64,000 nucleotides of DNA from CAWBRT01 sp963819175 (GTDB lineage: Bacteria; Acidobacteriota; Terriglobia; Terriglobales; Acidobacteriaceae): the NCBI GenBank assembly GCA_963819175.1, contig CAWFVJ010000010.1:1-64000 (forward strand). The letters run 5' to 3'. Under the pieces are notes generated by a model. That model ran no database searches. It was not told the DNA's origin and saw nothing but the letters and a program-made list of their open reading frames with translations. The position numbers and the translations under genes are program-made. Of this stretch, positions 9,476 through 17,851 are shown one piece after another. How positions within the stretch are numbered: the first letter of the stretch is position 1; each line of letters begins with the position of its first letter.

Positions 9476-9676
9476 TCACGCGTTGATATTCAGCACGTCT
9501 TTCGCAGCCTTCCTGAGTTTGGCGACGGCCTCCGGTTCATCCGGGGTATTGGGATTGATGAACGCCAGCATCCGGCCCGTGCGCAGTCCAATCTTGCCTT
9601 TCACGTCCATTGGGTCCAGGCCGTTGGCTTTAATCTTGTTTTCTATAAGTACCTTCAGATCGTAAAGTTGGCCCAC
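9476..9676 (-). CDS. Small protein coupled to the Cache-HAMP sensor
   Basis: About 66 residues, starting at GTG 9676 (GGGGGGTGG just upstream) or ATG 9700. The sequence LYDLKVLIENKIKANGLDP, then KGKIGLRTG and AKLRKAAKDVLNI, looks like a compact alpha/beta fold with a C-terminal helix; no family was recognised. The stop is within a few bases of the sensor start, so the two are probably co-translated. A role as the sensor's cytoplasmic partner is inference. Confidence 0.65.
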   Translation of the reverse strand: MGQLYDLKVLIENKIKANGLDPMDVKGKIGLRTGRMLAFINPNTPDEPEAVAKLRKAAKDVLNINA

Positions 9677-9810
9677 TGGCCACCCCCCTTGTACAGGCAT
9701 TCATCCACTCGGGCGCTTGCCTGGAAACATTCGTTCCAGTTCTTACCGGCACTTTTTTTATCGGCACTTTTTCGGATGAACTTCAGCCTCAAAACCCTCC
9801 GTCGTGGCCA

Positions 9811-10203
9811 GGTGCCCCATTCAAGCTTCCGTTGGCTTGAGTGGGGTAGTTCCTCTACTCGCTGGCCGGGTGCCCCAGGTTCCGCGCCGCGTTGTTCGGC
9901 GCTAACCTGGGGTTGTTTCTTGGGGGAATCAGGAGGCGGGTGGCCCAGAGTTGGCGCAGTTCCAACTCTGGGATATTGTTGCCGGGGCGGGTGGCCCAGA
10001 GTTGGGCGGGTGGGCGGGTGGCCCAGAGTTGGCGCAGTTCCAACTCTGGGATATTGTTGCCGGGTGCCCCCATTCAAGCCTTCCGTTGGCTTGAGTGGGG
10101 TAGTTCCTCTACTGGCTGGTGGCCCACATTCGCGGAGCCGCAGGCGGAGCCAATGTGGGGAAGGCTGGTCGGGTGCCCCGTTCTAGCGTAGCTAGGGCGG
10201 GGT
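9811..10203 (+). repeat. Dense array of seven REP-like hairpins plus one half unit
   Basis: In one direction: 9811-9846 (TTCAAGC stem), 9869-9912 (CCCCAGGTT stem), 9939-9973 and 10017-10051 (identical 35-bp CCCAGAGTTGG/CCAACTCTGGG units), a truncated half unit at 9989-10006, 10063-10100 (TTCAAGCC stem), 10118-10160 (CCCACATT/AATGTGGG) and 10172-10203 (CTAGC/GCTAG). The stems differ but each begins GGTG[C/G]CCC and ends in GGG. They fill most of the 600-bp gap between the sensor genes and fabD. Confidence 0.85.
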
Positions 10204-10304
10204 AGTTGACGTTCCGACGTTTCCCTTTCCGGGGTGCTTTGTTGCCGCCTCACCCCGTAACGGTATATCTTGGTCAGCGGTGTTGATGGCAAGGTAACAA
10301 CCCG

Positions 10305-11291
10305 ATGACACAGCCAGTCCCCTCCATCGCATTTCTCTTTCCCGGCCAGGGTTCGCAGGTCGCAGGCATGGGAAAGGAATTGGCGGCCACCTATCCGGTC
10401 GCGCAACAGGTATTCGAAGAGGCCGATGAAGCTCTCGGCTACAAGCTTTCCGAACTGTGCTTCGAAGGGCCCGACGAGCAGCTCCGCCTCACCGAGATTA
10501 CGCAGCCGGCCATCCTGACCGTGTCGATAGCGGTCTTCCGCGTTCTCGAATCGGTCGGCATCGTCCCCGGCTTCGTCGCCGGACACAGCCTGGGCGAGTA
10601 CTCGGCGCAGGTCGCGGCTGGAACCATCTCATTCGGCGATGCGGTCCGCACCGTGCGCAACCGCGGCAAGTACATGCAGGAAGCGGTCCCGGTTGGCGAG
10701 GGCACCATGGCGGCGATTCTGGCGCTCTCGCTCGAAAAGATCGAGGCCGCCTGCACCGAAGCCGCGCAGGGCCTGGTCTGCCAGCCCGGCAACATCAACT
10801 CCCCCGATCAGATCGTGATCTCGGGCGCCAAGCCGGCGGTCGAGCGCGCCGCCGAACTGTGCAAGCAGAAGGGCGCCAAACGCGCCATCATGCTGCCGGT
10901 CAGCGCCCCTTTCCATTGCGCCATGATGCAGCCCGCGCAAGATCGCCTGGCGGAGGACTTGCAGGCATTGTGCCTTCAGCCGCCGCAGATTCCAGTGATG
11001 TGCAACGTGGACGCCAAGCTGGTGACCACGGCCGATGCGGCCCGCGACGCCTTGGTGCGGCAGGTTACCAGCACGGTGCAATGGGAGCGCTCGATCCGCA
11101 ATCTGATCGAGGCCGGCGTTGAAATCTTTGTCGAGACCGGACCGGGAAAGGTGCTCACGGCGCTGATGCGGCAGATCGATCGCTCACGCACCGCGATGAA
11201 CGTGGAGGACGAGGCCTCGCTGCAGAAGCTGAAGACTCATCTCGCCTCCTTAACCCCCAAGCCCGAAGCGCTAAAAACAGTCCCCGAATAG
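10305..11291 (+). CDS. fabD: Malonyl-CoA:ACP transacylase
   Basis: FabD moves malonyl groups from CoA to acyl carrier protein, feeding fatty-acid elongation in the cytoplasm. 328 residues. FPGQGSQ at 12-18, the nucleophile Ser95 in GHSLGEY, catalytic His204 in APFHCAMM and the late VETGPGKVL motif are all intact. The ATG follows AAGG. It stands alone here rather than in a fab cluster. A hairpin at 11421-11456 probably ends the transcript. Confidence 0.95.
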   Translation: MTQPVPSIAFLFPGQGSQVAGMGKELAATYPVAQQVFEEADEALGYKLSELCFEGPDEQLRLTEITQPAILTVSIAVFRVLESVGIVPGFVAGHSLGEYSAQVAAGTISFGDAVRTVRNRGKYMQEAVPVGEGTMAAILALSLEKIEAACTEAAQGLVCQPGNINSPDQIVISGAKPAVERAAELCKQKGAKRAIMLPVSAPFHCAMMQPAQDRLAEDLQALCLQPPQIPVMCNVDAKLVTTADAARDALVRQVTSTVQWERSIRNLIEAGVEIFVETGPGKVLTALMRQIDRSRTAMNVEDEASLQKLKTHLASLTPKPEALKTVPE

Positions 11292-11309
11292 AACGGGCTT
11301 CATGCTTCG

Positions 11310-11347
11310 GGTGCCCCATTCAAGCCCGCTCGTTGGCTTGGGTGGGG
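11310..11347 (+). repeat. REP-like hairpin, TTCAAGCC class
   Basis: GGTGCCCCATTCAAGCC, loop, then GGCTTGGGTGGGG; two G-U pairs keep the arms paired despite changes from the 8150 copy. It lies just downstream of fabD. Confidence 0.75.
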
Positions 11348-11420
11348 CAGTTTCTTCGCGATCCGAGCACCGCTCGCTGGGGCTGGGAACTGAATTTCTC
11401 GTATGCACTCACCTGAAGAA

Positions 11421-11456
11421 AAAAGCCTGACAGCGCGATTGCGCCCTCCGGCTTTT
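11421..11456. terminator. Bidirectional-looking terminator after fabD
   Basis: AAAAGCC (11421-11427) pairs with GGCTTTT (11450-11456), with an inner GCGC/GCGC pair. The A-run on one side and T-run on the other would let it work for either strand. Confidence 0.5.
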
Positions 11457-11468
11457 CAAACGTTGGCG

Positions 11469-11474
11469 GGTGGC
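11469..11474. repeat. Target-site duplication of IS copy 2, left (GGTGGC)
   Basis: GGTGGC directly abuts the TGT end and recurs at 12520-12525. It is the same six bases (other strand) that flank copy 1. Confidence 0.9.
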
Positions 11475-12519
11475 TGTAGATTATCAAGACGTTGTACCCG
11501 GATCAGCGCGGCTGATGGGTGGAGCGTAGTTGAGACTACCATGGGGTCGGAAGAAGTTGTAGTAGTGCCATCCAGGGCTGGAGGTGGGCGTCGCGTTCGT
11601 CGGAGTCGGCGCGGCAGTGTTTATGCGTAAGCCCATTCGCGCAGAGCGGTTTGGATGAAGCGTTCGGCCTTGCCGTTGGTGCGGGGTGTGTAGGGACGAG
11701 TGAAGCGGTGGCGGATATCGAGCTGGGTGCAAGGCTTGGCGGAAGTGGCGGGAGCGATAGCAGGAGCCATTGTCGGTGAGCAGGGCGCGAATCTGGATGC
11801 CGTGCAGGAAACGCCATAGAAAGCCAGGGCATCGTGCAAGAAGGCGCGGGTCGGTCTGGGCTGTCTGATCGGGCAGAAGTTGGGTAAAGCCCAGGCGGGA
11901 GTGGTCATCGATGGCGACGTGCAGGGCGACGGAGCCGGCGTCTGGGGCAGGCCGCGGCGTCGGCCGTCGGCGCGCAAAGAAACCTGCTGATAGCGAGTTA
12001 ATCCCTTGATATCGAGGTGCAGCAGATCGCCCGGCTGGGGGTGCTCGTAGCGGATCACCGGCGGAGGTGAAACAGGTGGCGCCAGCGGTTCAGATGGACG
12101 CGCTGGAGGATGCGGCTGATGGTGGCCGGCACTGAGTCCGAGGATGCGTTGCGCGATGTGGTAGCCGGGGGTAGCACTGACGACGCAGCTCGATGACTCG
12201 ATCCACCAGGGCAGGCGAAGTTGCGCGTGGACTGCGATGGGGTCGGGAGGAGCGGTCGACTTAAGCCGGTCGCTCCCCTCGGCCTGATAACGACACGCCC
12301 ATTTGGCGGCGGTGCGGGGGCTGACTTTGCCAACTCGGCTGCAGCCGAGTTCAAAGTCCCTTGTCGGCCGAGAACTTTTTGGGCGAGAGCCTCTCGACCC
12401 AGAGGCGTAAGTCGGGCATTCTTGTGGATGTCCATTCGGTCGTTCCTCGGAAACTGGATTGCTCGTCACAATCAGCTTCTCTGGTTCCGATCGAATGGAC
12501 AACCTCTTGAAAGATCACA
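11475..12519 (-). mobile_element. IS481-type insertion sequence, copy 2 (1045 bp), inside a REP hairpin
   Basis: The ends are TGTAGATTATC... and ...GATCACA, matching copy 1. GGTGGC is duplicated at 11469-11474 and 12520-12525. The restored target reads GGCGGGTGGCCCAGAGTTGG, the same unit as the hairpins at 9939 and 10017, so this copy landed in the head of one. The inside encodes a decayed transposase. Confidence 0.93.
11484..12435 (-). pseudogene. IS481-family transposase, frameshifted
   Basis: Starts MDIHKNARLTPLGREAL. Conserved pieces appear in different frames: HLDIKGLTRYQQ (first Asp), a degraded second-Asp region, RPYTPRTNGKAERFIQTALR (Glu region) followed by an early stop after WAYA, and NFFRPHGSLNYAPPISR. 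Several frameshifts; not functional. After the first ~115 bp of the element it differs from copy 1 at many positions, so the two copies are not a recent duplication. Confidence 0.85.
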
Positions 12520-12554
12520 GGTGGCCCAGAGTTGGCGCAGTTCCAACTCTGGGA
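12520..12554 (+). repeat. REP-like hairpin split from its 5' flank by IS copy 2
   Basis: Identical 35-bp unit to 9939-9973 (CCCAGAGTTGG / CCAACTCTGGG, loop CGCAGTT). Its first six bases GGTGGC are the right target duplication of the insertion. Confidence 0.88.
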
Positions 12555-12654
12555 TATTGTTATCGAAGAAAGTGCCGGGTGCCCCGCTTCGCCCTGTATC
12601 TTGTCCACATGACGGAGGGCTCCGAGGCGCTCAAATGCACTGGCGGTACGTAGC

Positions 12655-13029
12655 CTACTTGTCGGCTTCTTCCTGAAGCTGGCCCTTCTCCTGCTTCTCC
12701 TGACACGAGATGCAGTAGCGCGTCCATGGCACGGCTTGCAGACGCTTGCCATTGATCTCGTTTCCGCAGGAGATGCACTCGCCGTAACTGCCCTGGCGAA
12801 TGCGTTCCAGCGCCGTGTCCACCATCAGCAGCAGTTGACGGTCGTTATTGCTCTGGTGAAACAGAAATTCTTTTTGGTAGGAGCTGGAAGCCCGGTCGGC
12901 AATGTCCTGCGCCGAATCGGTGACGTCGGCCGTACGACCGTCTAGTTCGGTTCTTGAGACGCTCTCGCGCAGCACGCGCTGGCGCTCCTCCAAGGTCTTC
13001 TTGAACTGCTCCAACACTCTCTTTTCCAT
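12655..13029 (-). CDS. DksA/TraR-family zinc-finger protein
   Basis: DksA-like proteins bind the RNA polymerase secondary channel and modulate stringent-response promoters. 124 residues: an N-terminal coiled coil (EQFKKTLEERQRVLRE and following), then a four-cysteine zinc finger CISCGNEI ... RYCISCQ at about residues 85-110. Length and order fit the general family; the exact subgroup is uncertain, and the acidic coiled-coil tip DSAQDIADRA resembles that of DksA. It stands alone between IS copy 2 and a hairpin-rich gap. Confidence 0.85.
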   Translation of the reverse strand: MEKRVLEQFKKTLEERQRVLRESVSRTELDGRTADVTDSAQDIADRASSSYQKEFLFHQSNNDRQLLLMVDTALERIRQGSYGECISCGNEINGKRLQAVPWTRYCISCQEKQEKGQLQEEADK

Positions 13030-13337
13030 GTCGTCTCAATTCCTATTGCCAGCCAAGCATCCCAGTCCGATCTAACCGCAATGGGCGAATGGGAATGATA
13101 TGCGCCCACGCAAAGGAGAGTCAACTTCCCCCTCCGGAAGTGAGAATATCACCGTATCTTGCGGCTTCGGAAACCGCGGCTCTGACACCGGTCACGCCAG
13201 AGAACAATATTGAATGAATCCAGAGGGAGGTCGCCCAAAGGTTGCATCCCAAGAAACAGCCGGACAGCGGCGATCACCGATTGCGGGTAGTGGATCATTT
13301 TTGAATTTTCCATAGGATTTTAATTTTCCAGAAGAAC

Positions 13338-13432
13338 GGTGCCCCATATCTGCAGCAGTTAGCAGATGTGGGAATGAAGTTCCAGCGGGTAGTCGGGTGC
13401 CCCAGGTTCGCCCGCTGTTGGCTAACCTGGGG
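13338..13432 (+). repeat. Two REP-like hairpins
   Basis: 13338-13373: 36-bp unit with arms CCCATATCTGC / GCAGATGTGGG (one G-U), same class as those beside the RAYT gene. 13396-13432: arms CCCCAGGTT / AACCTGGGG plus inner GCC/GGC, loop CGCTGTT. The stretch 13030-13337 shows no gene. Confidence 0.82.
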
Positions 13433-13548
13433 TAGTTTCTTGCTCCTCGCGAGAAAACTGCAACCCCGCCGGCTGCCCGTTATCGGACATAGCTCCGGCG
13501 AAACCAACATGCATAAACTCGACGAAATCCGTGCAATTTTTGCCCAAG

Positions 13549-13576
13549 AAAAAAGCGACTTCTTTTGGAAGTCGCT
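13549..13576 (-). terminator. Intrinsic terminator on the minus strand
   Basis: Read on the minus strand: AGCGACTTC / GAAGTCGCT, a 9-bp perfect stem with a five-base loop, followed by a run of T residues. It lies 300 bp beyond the response-regulator stop codon, with the AT-rich candidate RNA in between. Confidence 0.75.
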
Positions 13577-13760
13577 CTAAAGAGGCAAGGAGGGAGGGAA
13601 ACCTATGGAAGGCGATGTATGGTGTCGTTCCGTCTGGAACGTCCAGAGTGAAGTGAACAACGCTGGAAGAGAGTCAAAATCATGGTTACACGGCCTCTTT
13701 TATTGTAAATACATGTGGCACTTTTGTTTCCATATCCCTTAGATATCCCTCAGTATCCAA
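13549..13760 (-). ncRNA. Candidate small RNA ending at the 13549 terminator
   Basis: The 300 bases between the response-regulator stop and this terminator hold no long ORF and are unusually AT-rich at 13690-13860. On the minus strand there is a palindrome ATTACATGTAAT (13763-13774), a possible extended -10 (TGTAATAT), a perfect hairpin CGTTCC/GGAACG (13639-13654), an unpaired CCCTCCCTCCTT stretch that could base-pair with ribosome-binding sites, then the terminator. Tiny ORFs of 14 and 26 codons also fit. The start is a guess; it could be only a long 3' end of the upstream gene. Confidence 0.33.
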
Positions 13761-13877
13761 ATATTACATGTAATGCTAAGAAAATAAGCAACTTACATTG
13801 AAATACATAACGTCTCACAATGATCTTATCGACGGTTTTATCAACAGATTGTGGTATTGAGTGGTATGTTGATGACA

Positions 13878-15398
13878 CTACTGAGCAACTTTATGCTCGT
13901 TAACGGAGTGATTGTGCTCTTCCATAGCCTTGAGTTTGTTCAGCAGGGCCTTGTAACTCACCTTCAGGATCTTGGCTGCCTGCCGCCGGTTCCAGCGGGT
14001 CTGTGTCAGCACGCGCTCGATAGCTTCACGCTCGGCGAGCATCGCTGCACGTTTACCGATATCGAGCAGCGAGGGCGCCTCCAACTCGTTCATCGGGGTT
14101 ACCGGCGCGAGAGGAGGCTCCTGTGGCGCCGAGATGCCACTTCCCGACTGTCCGGTTGAGGGCTGGGTGATCTGTTCTTTCAATCCCCACATGGGGGTGT
14201 TGCCCGTGGTGGAAGACACAATGGGTTTGTGAGTGGAGAGTTCGCGGATAATCTGCGCTTCATTGCCCACAATTACGTAACGCTTCACCAGGTTTTCGAG
14301 CTCGCGGATATTGCCCGGCCACGCATAATCCAACATGCGGTTTGTGGCGTAATCGCTGAAGGCGGGCGGCTGCTTGCCATAGTACTCGCTGTACTTGCGC
14401 AGGAAGAACTCGAGAAACAACGGAATCTCCTCCCGGCGCTCGCGCAGCGGCGGAATATGGATGGTCACGACATTGAGGCGGTAAAAGAGATCTTCGCGGA
14501 AAAAACCTTCCTCGACGCCACGCTCCAGGGGCTTGTTGGTCGCCGCCAACATGCGCACATCGACGGTAATATCGCGCTTGCCGCCAAGGCGCGCAAACTC
14601 TCCGTCCTGCAGCACGTGCAGCAGCTTGGCCTGCAGCGAAGGATGCATCTCGCTGATCTCGTCCAGGAACATGGTGCCGTTATTTGCCTGGTCGAATTTG
14701 CCGGGCTTTTGCCGGTTGGCTCCGGTAAAAGCGCCCGGTTCGTAGCCAAACAACTCGCTCTCCAGCAGTTCATGCGGAATGGCCGCGCAATTGACCTTCA
14801 CGAACGGCTTATCACGGCGGGGGGACTGGGCGTAAACCATGCGCGCCACTACTTCCTTGCCGGTTCCGCTCTCGCCGCGTATCAGCACGGTAGCGTTGGT
14901 GTCGGCCACCTGCTCGATCGTATTCTTAACGTCCTCCATCTTCGGACTGGTGCCGAACAGCATGTGGAAATCGGCCTGCTTCCGCACCTGGTCGCGTATC
15001 TGAGTGACCTCTGTGCTGAGCCGTTGCCGATCCATGATCTTGTTAATGCGCTGGTCAAGATCGCGAGGTTCGAAGGGCTTGGCAATGTAGTCATCAGCGC
15101 CGAGTTTGGAGGCGCGAAAGATGAGTTCCGGGGTGCTTTGCCCGGAGACCATGATGACCGAAACCTCCGGTTTAATCTGCTTAATACGTTCCAGGGTATC
15201 GATGCCGTCCATGCCCGGCGTTGACATATCCAGCAACACCAGACTTGGATCGTAGACGCGGAACACGCGGATGGCCTCTTCGCCGGTGCTGGCCGTGGAG
15301 ACTTCAAAATCACGGCGCGCTAGATACGAACTTAGAAACTTCGCCATCGTGCTGTCATCATCTACGACCAGCACTCTGGTCTTTGGCGTCACTAACAT
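13878..15398 (-). CDS. Sigma-54-dependent response regulator (NtrC family)
   Basis: Activates sigma-54 promoters after phosphorylation. 506 residues: receiver domain 1-125 with phospho-acceptor Asp57 (LLDMSTPG), AAA+ domain with Walker A GESGTGKE (175-182), the sigma-54 contact loop GAFTGA (222-227) and NGTMFLDEISEM, a proline-rich linker at about 410-450, then a Fis-type helix-turn-helix (NRRQAAKILKVSYKALLNKL). All key residues are present. No histidine kinase is adjacent, so its partner and targets are unknown. Confidence 0.95.
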   Translation of the reverse strand: MLVTPKTRVLVVDDDSTMAKFLSSYLARRDFEVSTASTGEEAIRVFRVYDPSLVLLDMSTPGMDGIDTLERIKQIKPEVSVIMVSGQSTPELIFRASKLGADDYIAKPFEPRDLDQRINKIMDRQRLSTEVTQIRDQVRKQADFHMLFGTSPKMEDVKNTIEQVADTNATVLIRGESGTGKEVVARMVYAQSPRRDKPFVKVNCAAIPHELLESELFGYEPGAFTGANRQKPGKFDQANNGTMFLDEISEMHPSLQAKLLHVLQDGEFARLGGKRDITVDVRMLAATNKPLERGVEEGFFREDLFYRLNVVTIHIPPLRERREEIPLFLEFFLRKYSEYYGKQPPAFSDYATNRMLDYAWPGNIRELENLVKRYVIVGNEAQIIRELSTHKPIVSSTTGNTPMWGLKEQITQPSTGQSGSGISAPQEPPLAPVTPMNELEAPSLLDIGKRAAMLAEREAIERVLTQTRWNRRQAAKILKVSYKALLNKLKAMEEHNHSVNEHKVAQ

Positions 15399-15844
15399 CC
15401 CTTGGAGTCCTCAGCCCTATCAACTACTCTGCTTGGCAACTCAGCTTCCAAACAGGTGCTCTCGTTCGAAACTCAAAAAGTGCCCTGGAAATGCTGAGCC
15501 GCGCAACGCGATCGTCTCATATTTACTATTATGTAACCTTTTCCTGTTCAACCACTTCACTACAGATGATGGCGAATGGTTCTCCGTGGGGTGAACTACA
15601 TTCCCCACAAGAAACATTCCCCTCCGCATCTCGGTATTTAGATGCCGAAAATAGCTTGGCGTATTGTAGATCAGTTCCGAAAGTTGGTAAAAAAATATCA
15701 CTTTCAGGCAGAACCACCGACCCCGAAGCTGTAGGGGTATGCAAAATGAGGCAGACCATTCTGCCGCTTCCGTGCCTGCCGGATTACCGTAAGGTAATCA
15801 TTGCTGCTTCAACCATCCACTTAGCATGTTGGGGCAGGCGTCCG

Positions 15845-15906
15845 AAGGATCTGCTTTGCTTTAGCGAGCGCAAACAGCAGATCCTTCGCTCTGCTCAGGA
15901 TGACAG
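15845..15906. repeat. Inverted repeat (AGCAGATCCTTCG type)
   Basis: GAAGGATCTGCT and AGCAGATCCTTC face each other, followed by CTCAGGATGAC. Same family as 3417-3513 and 23236-23281. The rest of the 600-bp gap 15399-15974 holds an AT-rich stretch and no recognisable gene. Confidence 0.7.
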
Positions 15907-15974
15907 CTCGGAGAGTAGTTTTTCAGCAACCTGTGAAGCCGCGCCTCTTCAAGGACGAACTTGAAGGGAAGGAC

Positions 15975-16021
15975 TTGCCTCCCGGAGGCAGTCGCGACTA
16001 TACTAACTAACTGGTTAGTTA
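15975..16021 (+). promoter_or_regulatory. Promoter with TetR-type operator for the efflux operon
   Basis: -35 TTGCCT (15975-15980), 18-base spacer, -10 TATACT (15999-16004). The palindrome TAACTAAC-TG-GTTAGTTA (16004-16021) starts inside the -10 and ends two bases before the tetR ATG. A repressor bound there would block polymerase, so autorepression of the operon is the natural reading. Confidence 0.8.
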
Positions 16022-16022
16022 A

Positions 16023-16787
16023 ATGACGAAAGCCATCCCAATTCCGGGCCGGACGCATAGGAACGCCGAACACAGCCGCCGGGCGATCCTGGAAGCCGCC
16101 AAGCGCGAATTCTCCGAGCTGGGCGTCGACGGAGCCCGCACAGACTCCATCGCGCATTCCGCCGGCGTCAACAAGGCTCTTCTCTACTACTACTTCCATA
16201 ACAAAGAGTCGCTTTACGGCGCGGTGCTCGACGACGTGTTCAGCGCGCGTTTCCAGGGGCTGAAGAGGATACTGGACAGCGGGCTGGCTCCCGGAGAAAA
16301 GATTCTGCGCTTTGCCCGCCAGCACTTCGACTACGTGTCGGGTCAGGATAGTTATCCGCGCCTGGTGCAGTACGAGATGATGCGGGCGAGTCGCGGCGCC
16401 TCCAAGCATCTGCCGCGGCTGGTGGAATCGTTCTTCGCTCCGTTAATGAGGGAAGTGACGGCAATCATCCGGCAGGGCATCACCGAGCGCCAGCTCAGGC
16501 CGGTCGATCCCGGCCACCTGGTGCTCTCTATTGTTGGAGTCAATGTGTTTCACGCCGTGAGCGCCCCCGTGAGGGAGGCAATGAGCCGGACGAAAGATCG
16601 TATCTCCGACTCGGTCGCCGAGCGCCGCGCCGCCACGCTTGACTTCATCGCCGCTTCCATTTTCAGCGACCGCGACGAAGGCATTCGCCTGGCAGCCAGC
16701 ATCGTCGCCGAGCCCGCCATGCCGGCGGCCGCACCGCAGCATACGCCGAGTGAAAGCCGGCAACCGATTCGAGGCAACCGAAAGTGA
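16023..16787 (+). CDS. TetR-family repressor of the adjacent efflux operon
   Basis: 254 residues. The N-terminal helix-turn-helix runs RRAILEAAKREFSELGVDG, then RTDSIAHSAGVNKALLYYYF and HNKESLYGAVL, typical of TetR; the C-terminal ligand domain resembles the CecR/YbiH group. A short proline/alanine-rich tail makes it longer than usual. The ATG lies directly after the operator and has almost no leader. It overlaps the hlyD-like gene by GTGA. The gene order matches the E. coli cecR-ybhGFSR operon, but with one permease. Confidence 0.9.
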   Translation: MTKAIPIPGRTHRNAEHSRRAILEAAKREFSELGVDGARTDSIAHSAGVNKALLYYYFHNKESLYGAVLDDVFSARFQGLKRILDSGLAPGEKILRFARQHFDYVSGQDSYPRLVQYEMMRASRGASKHLPRLVESFFAPLMREVTAIIRQGITERQLRPVDPGHLVLSIVGVNVFHAVSAPVREAMSRTKDRISDSVAERRAATLDFIAASIFSDRDEGIRLAASIVAEPAMPAAAPQHTPSESRQPIRGNRK

Positions 16788-17851
16788 ACCAGAAGAAGCG
16801 ATTTTTCATCCTGTTGAGCGCCCTGCTAATCATTGCGCTGGCCTACTATTTCATCTCCACCGACCGCACGACGGACGTGGTTTTGATCGGTACGGTTGAC
16901 GCCAATCAGGTCATCGTCAGCTCCAAGGTCGTCGGACGTCTGGAGACGCTGAACGTCGACGAAGGCCAGAACGTGAAGGCCGGCGAGCTGGTAGCCACCG
17001 TCGATAGCGCGGAATATCTAGCCATGCGCAACGCGGCGGCCGCTACCCTGGCAAGTTCGCGGAGAAAGATCGAGGAGTCCAGCGCCACTGCTGCCAGCGC
17101 GCAGGGCGACACCACCAATCAGGTGGCCAATTCCCGGGCAATGCTGCGCGCCGCGCAGGCCACGCTCAAGGTAGCCATCGCCAACCGGGATCTGCAAGAG
17201 GCCGATACGCGCAGGACGGTCGCATTGGCCGACCAAGGAGTGATGTCGCAGCAGGACCGCGACCGCGCCGTGAACTCTCTCCGCGCGCAACAGGCACAGG
17301 TGCAGTCCGCAACTGACCAAGTGGCCGCTGCTAAAGCGGCTCTCGAAGCCGCCATCGCCCGCACCAACCAGGGCACTGCCGCAGCCCACGTCGTCGTGGA
17401 AACCCGCGAGCAGGCCCGAAGCGCGCAGGCGCAACTGGCGCAGGCGGAAGTGCAACTCGGCTATACGAAGATATTTTCTCCCATCAGCGGAATGGTGAAC
17501 GTGCGGGCCGCGCGCCAGGGCGAAGTGGTGAGCGTTGGCTCGCCGATTGCAACCATCGTGGACCTGACGCAAACCTGGGTTTATGCGGCCGTGCCGGAGA
17601 CTTACGCCGACAGCATCCAGTTGGGCGATACGCTCACCGTACGCATGCCGAGCGGAGCGCGTCTCCAAGGCAAGGTGATTGCCAAAGCAGCCGAAGGCGA
17701 CTTTGCGACCCAGCGCGACGTGAGCCGCCGCAAGCGCGACATCAAGACCGTGCAGATCAAGCTGCTGATCGACAACCCAGGCATGCGTTACGTTCCCGGC
17801 ATGACCGCCGAGGTACTGCTGCCCAAAAGCAAATTGGTGACGCCGCGATGA
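16784..17851 (+). CDS. HlyD/YbhG-type membrane fusion protein
   Basis: Periplasmic adaptor linking an ABC exporter to an outer-membrane channel. 355 residues: N-terminal anchor (FFILLSALLIIALAYYFI), biotinyl-lipoyl half-motif VVGRLETLNVDEGQNVKAGE, a long alanine/glutamine-rich coiled coil at about 80-210, the second lipoyl half FSPISGMVNVRAARQGE, and a beta-barrel region. It starts at GTG overlapping the tetR stop and overlaps the ATPase gene by four bases, so the four genes are one operon. Confidence 0.92.
   Translation: MNQKKRFFILLSALLIIALAYYFISTDRTTDVVLIGTVDANQVIVSSKVVGRLETLNVDEGQNVKAGELVATVDSAEYLAMRNAAAATLASSRRKIEESSATAASAQGDTTNQVANSRAMLRAAQATLKVAIANRDLQEADTRRTVALADQGVMSQQDRDRAVNSLRAQQAQVQSATDQVAAAKAALEAAIARTNQGTAAAHVVVETREQARSAQAQLAQAEVQLGYTKIFSPISGMVNVRAARQGEVVSVGSPIATIVDLTQTWVYAAVPETYADSIQLGDTLTVRMPSGARLQGKVIAKAAEGDFATQRDVSRRKRDIKTVQIKLLIDNPGMRYVPGMTAEVLLPKSKLVTPR

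Noticed and set aside
9341..10186. 281-codon plus-strand ORF
   Set aside because: Reads through the opposite strand of the sensor gene and the hairpin array; its repeating residues come from the repeats.
9811..10203. CRISPR array
   Set aside because: The units are palindromic with different stems and lengths, have no uniform spacers and no cas genes.
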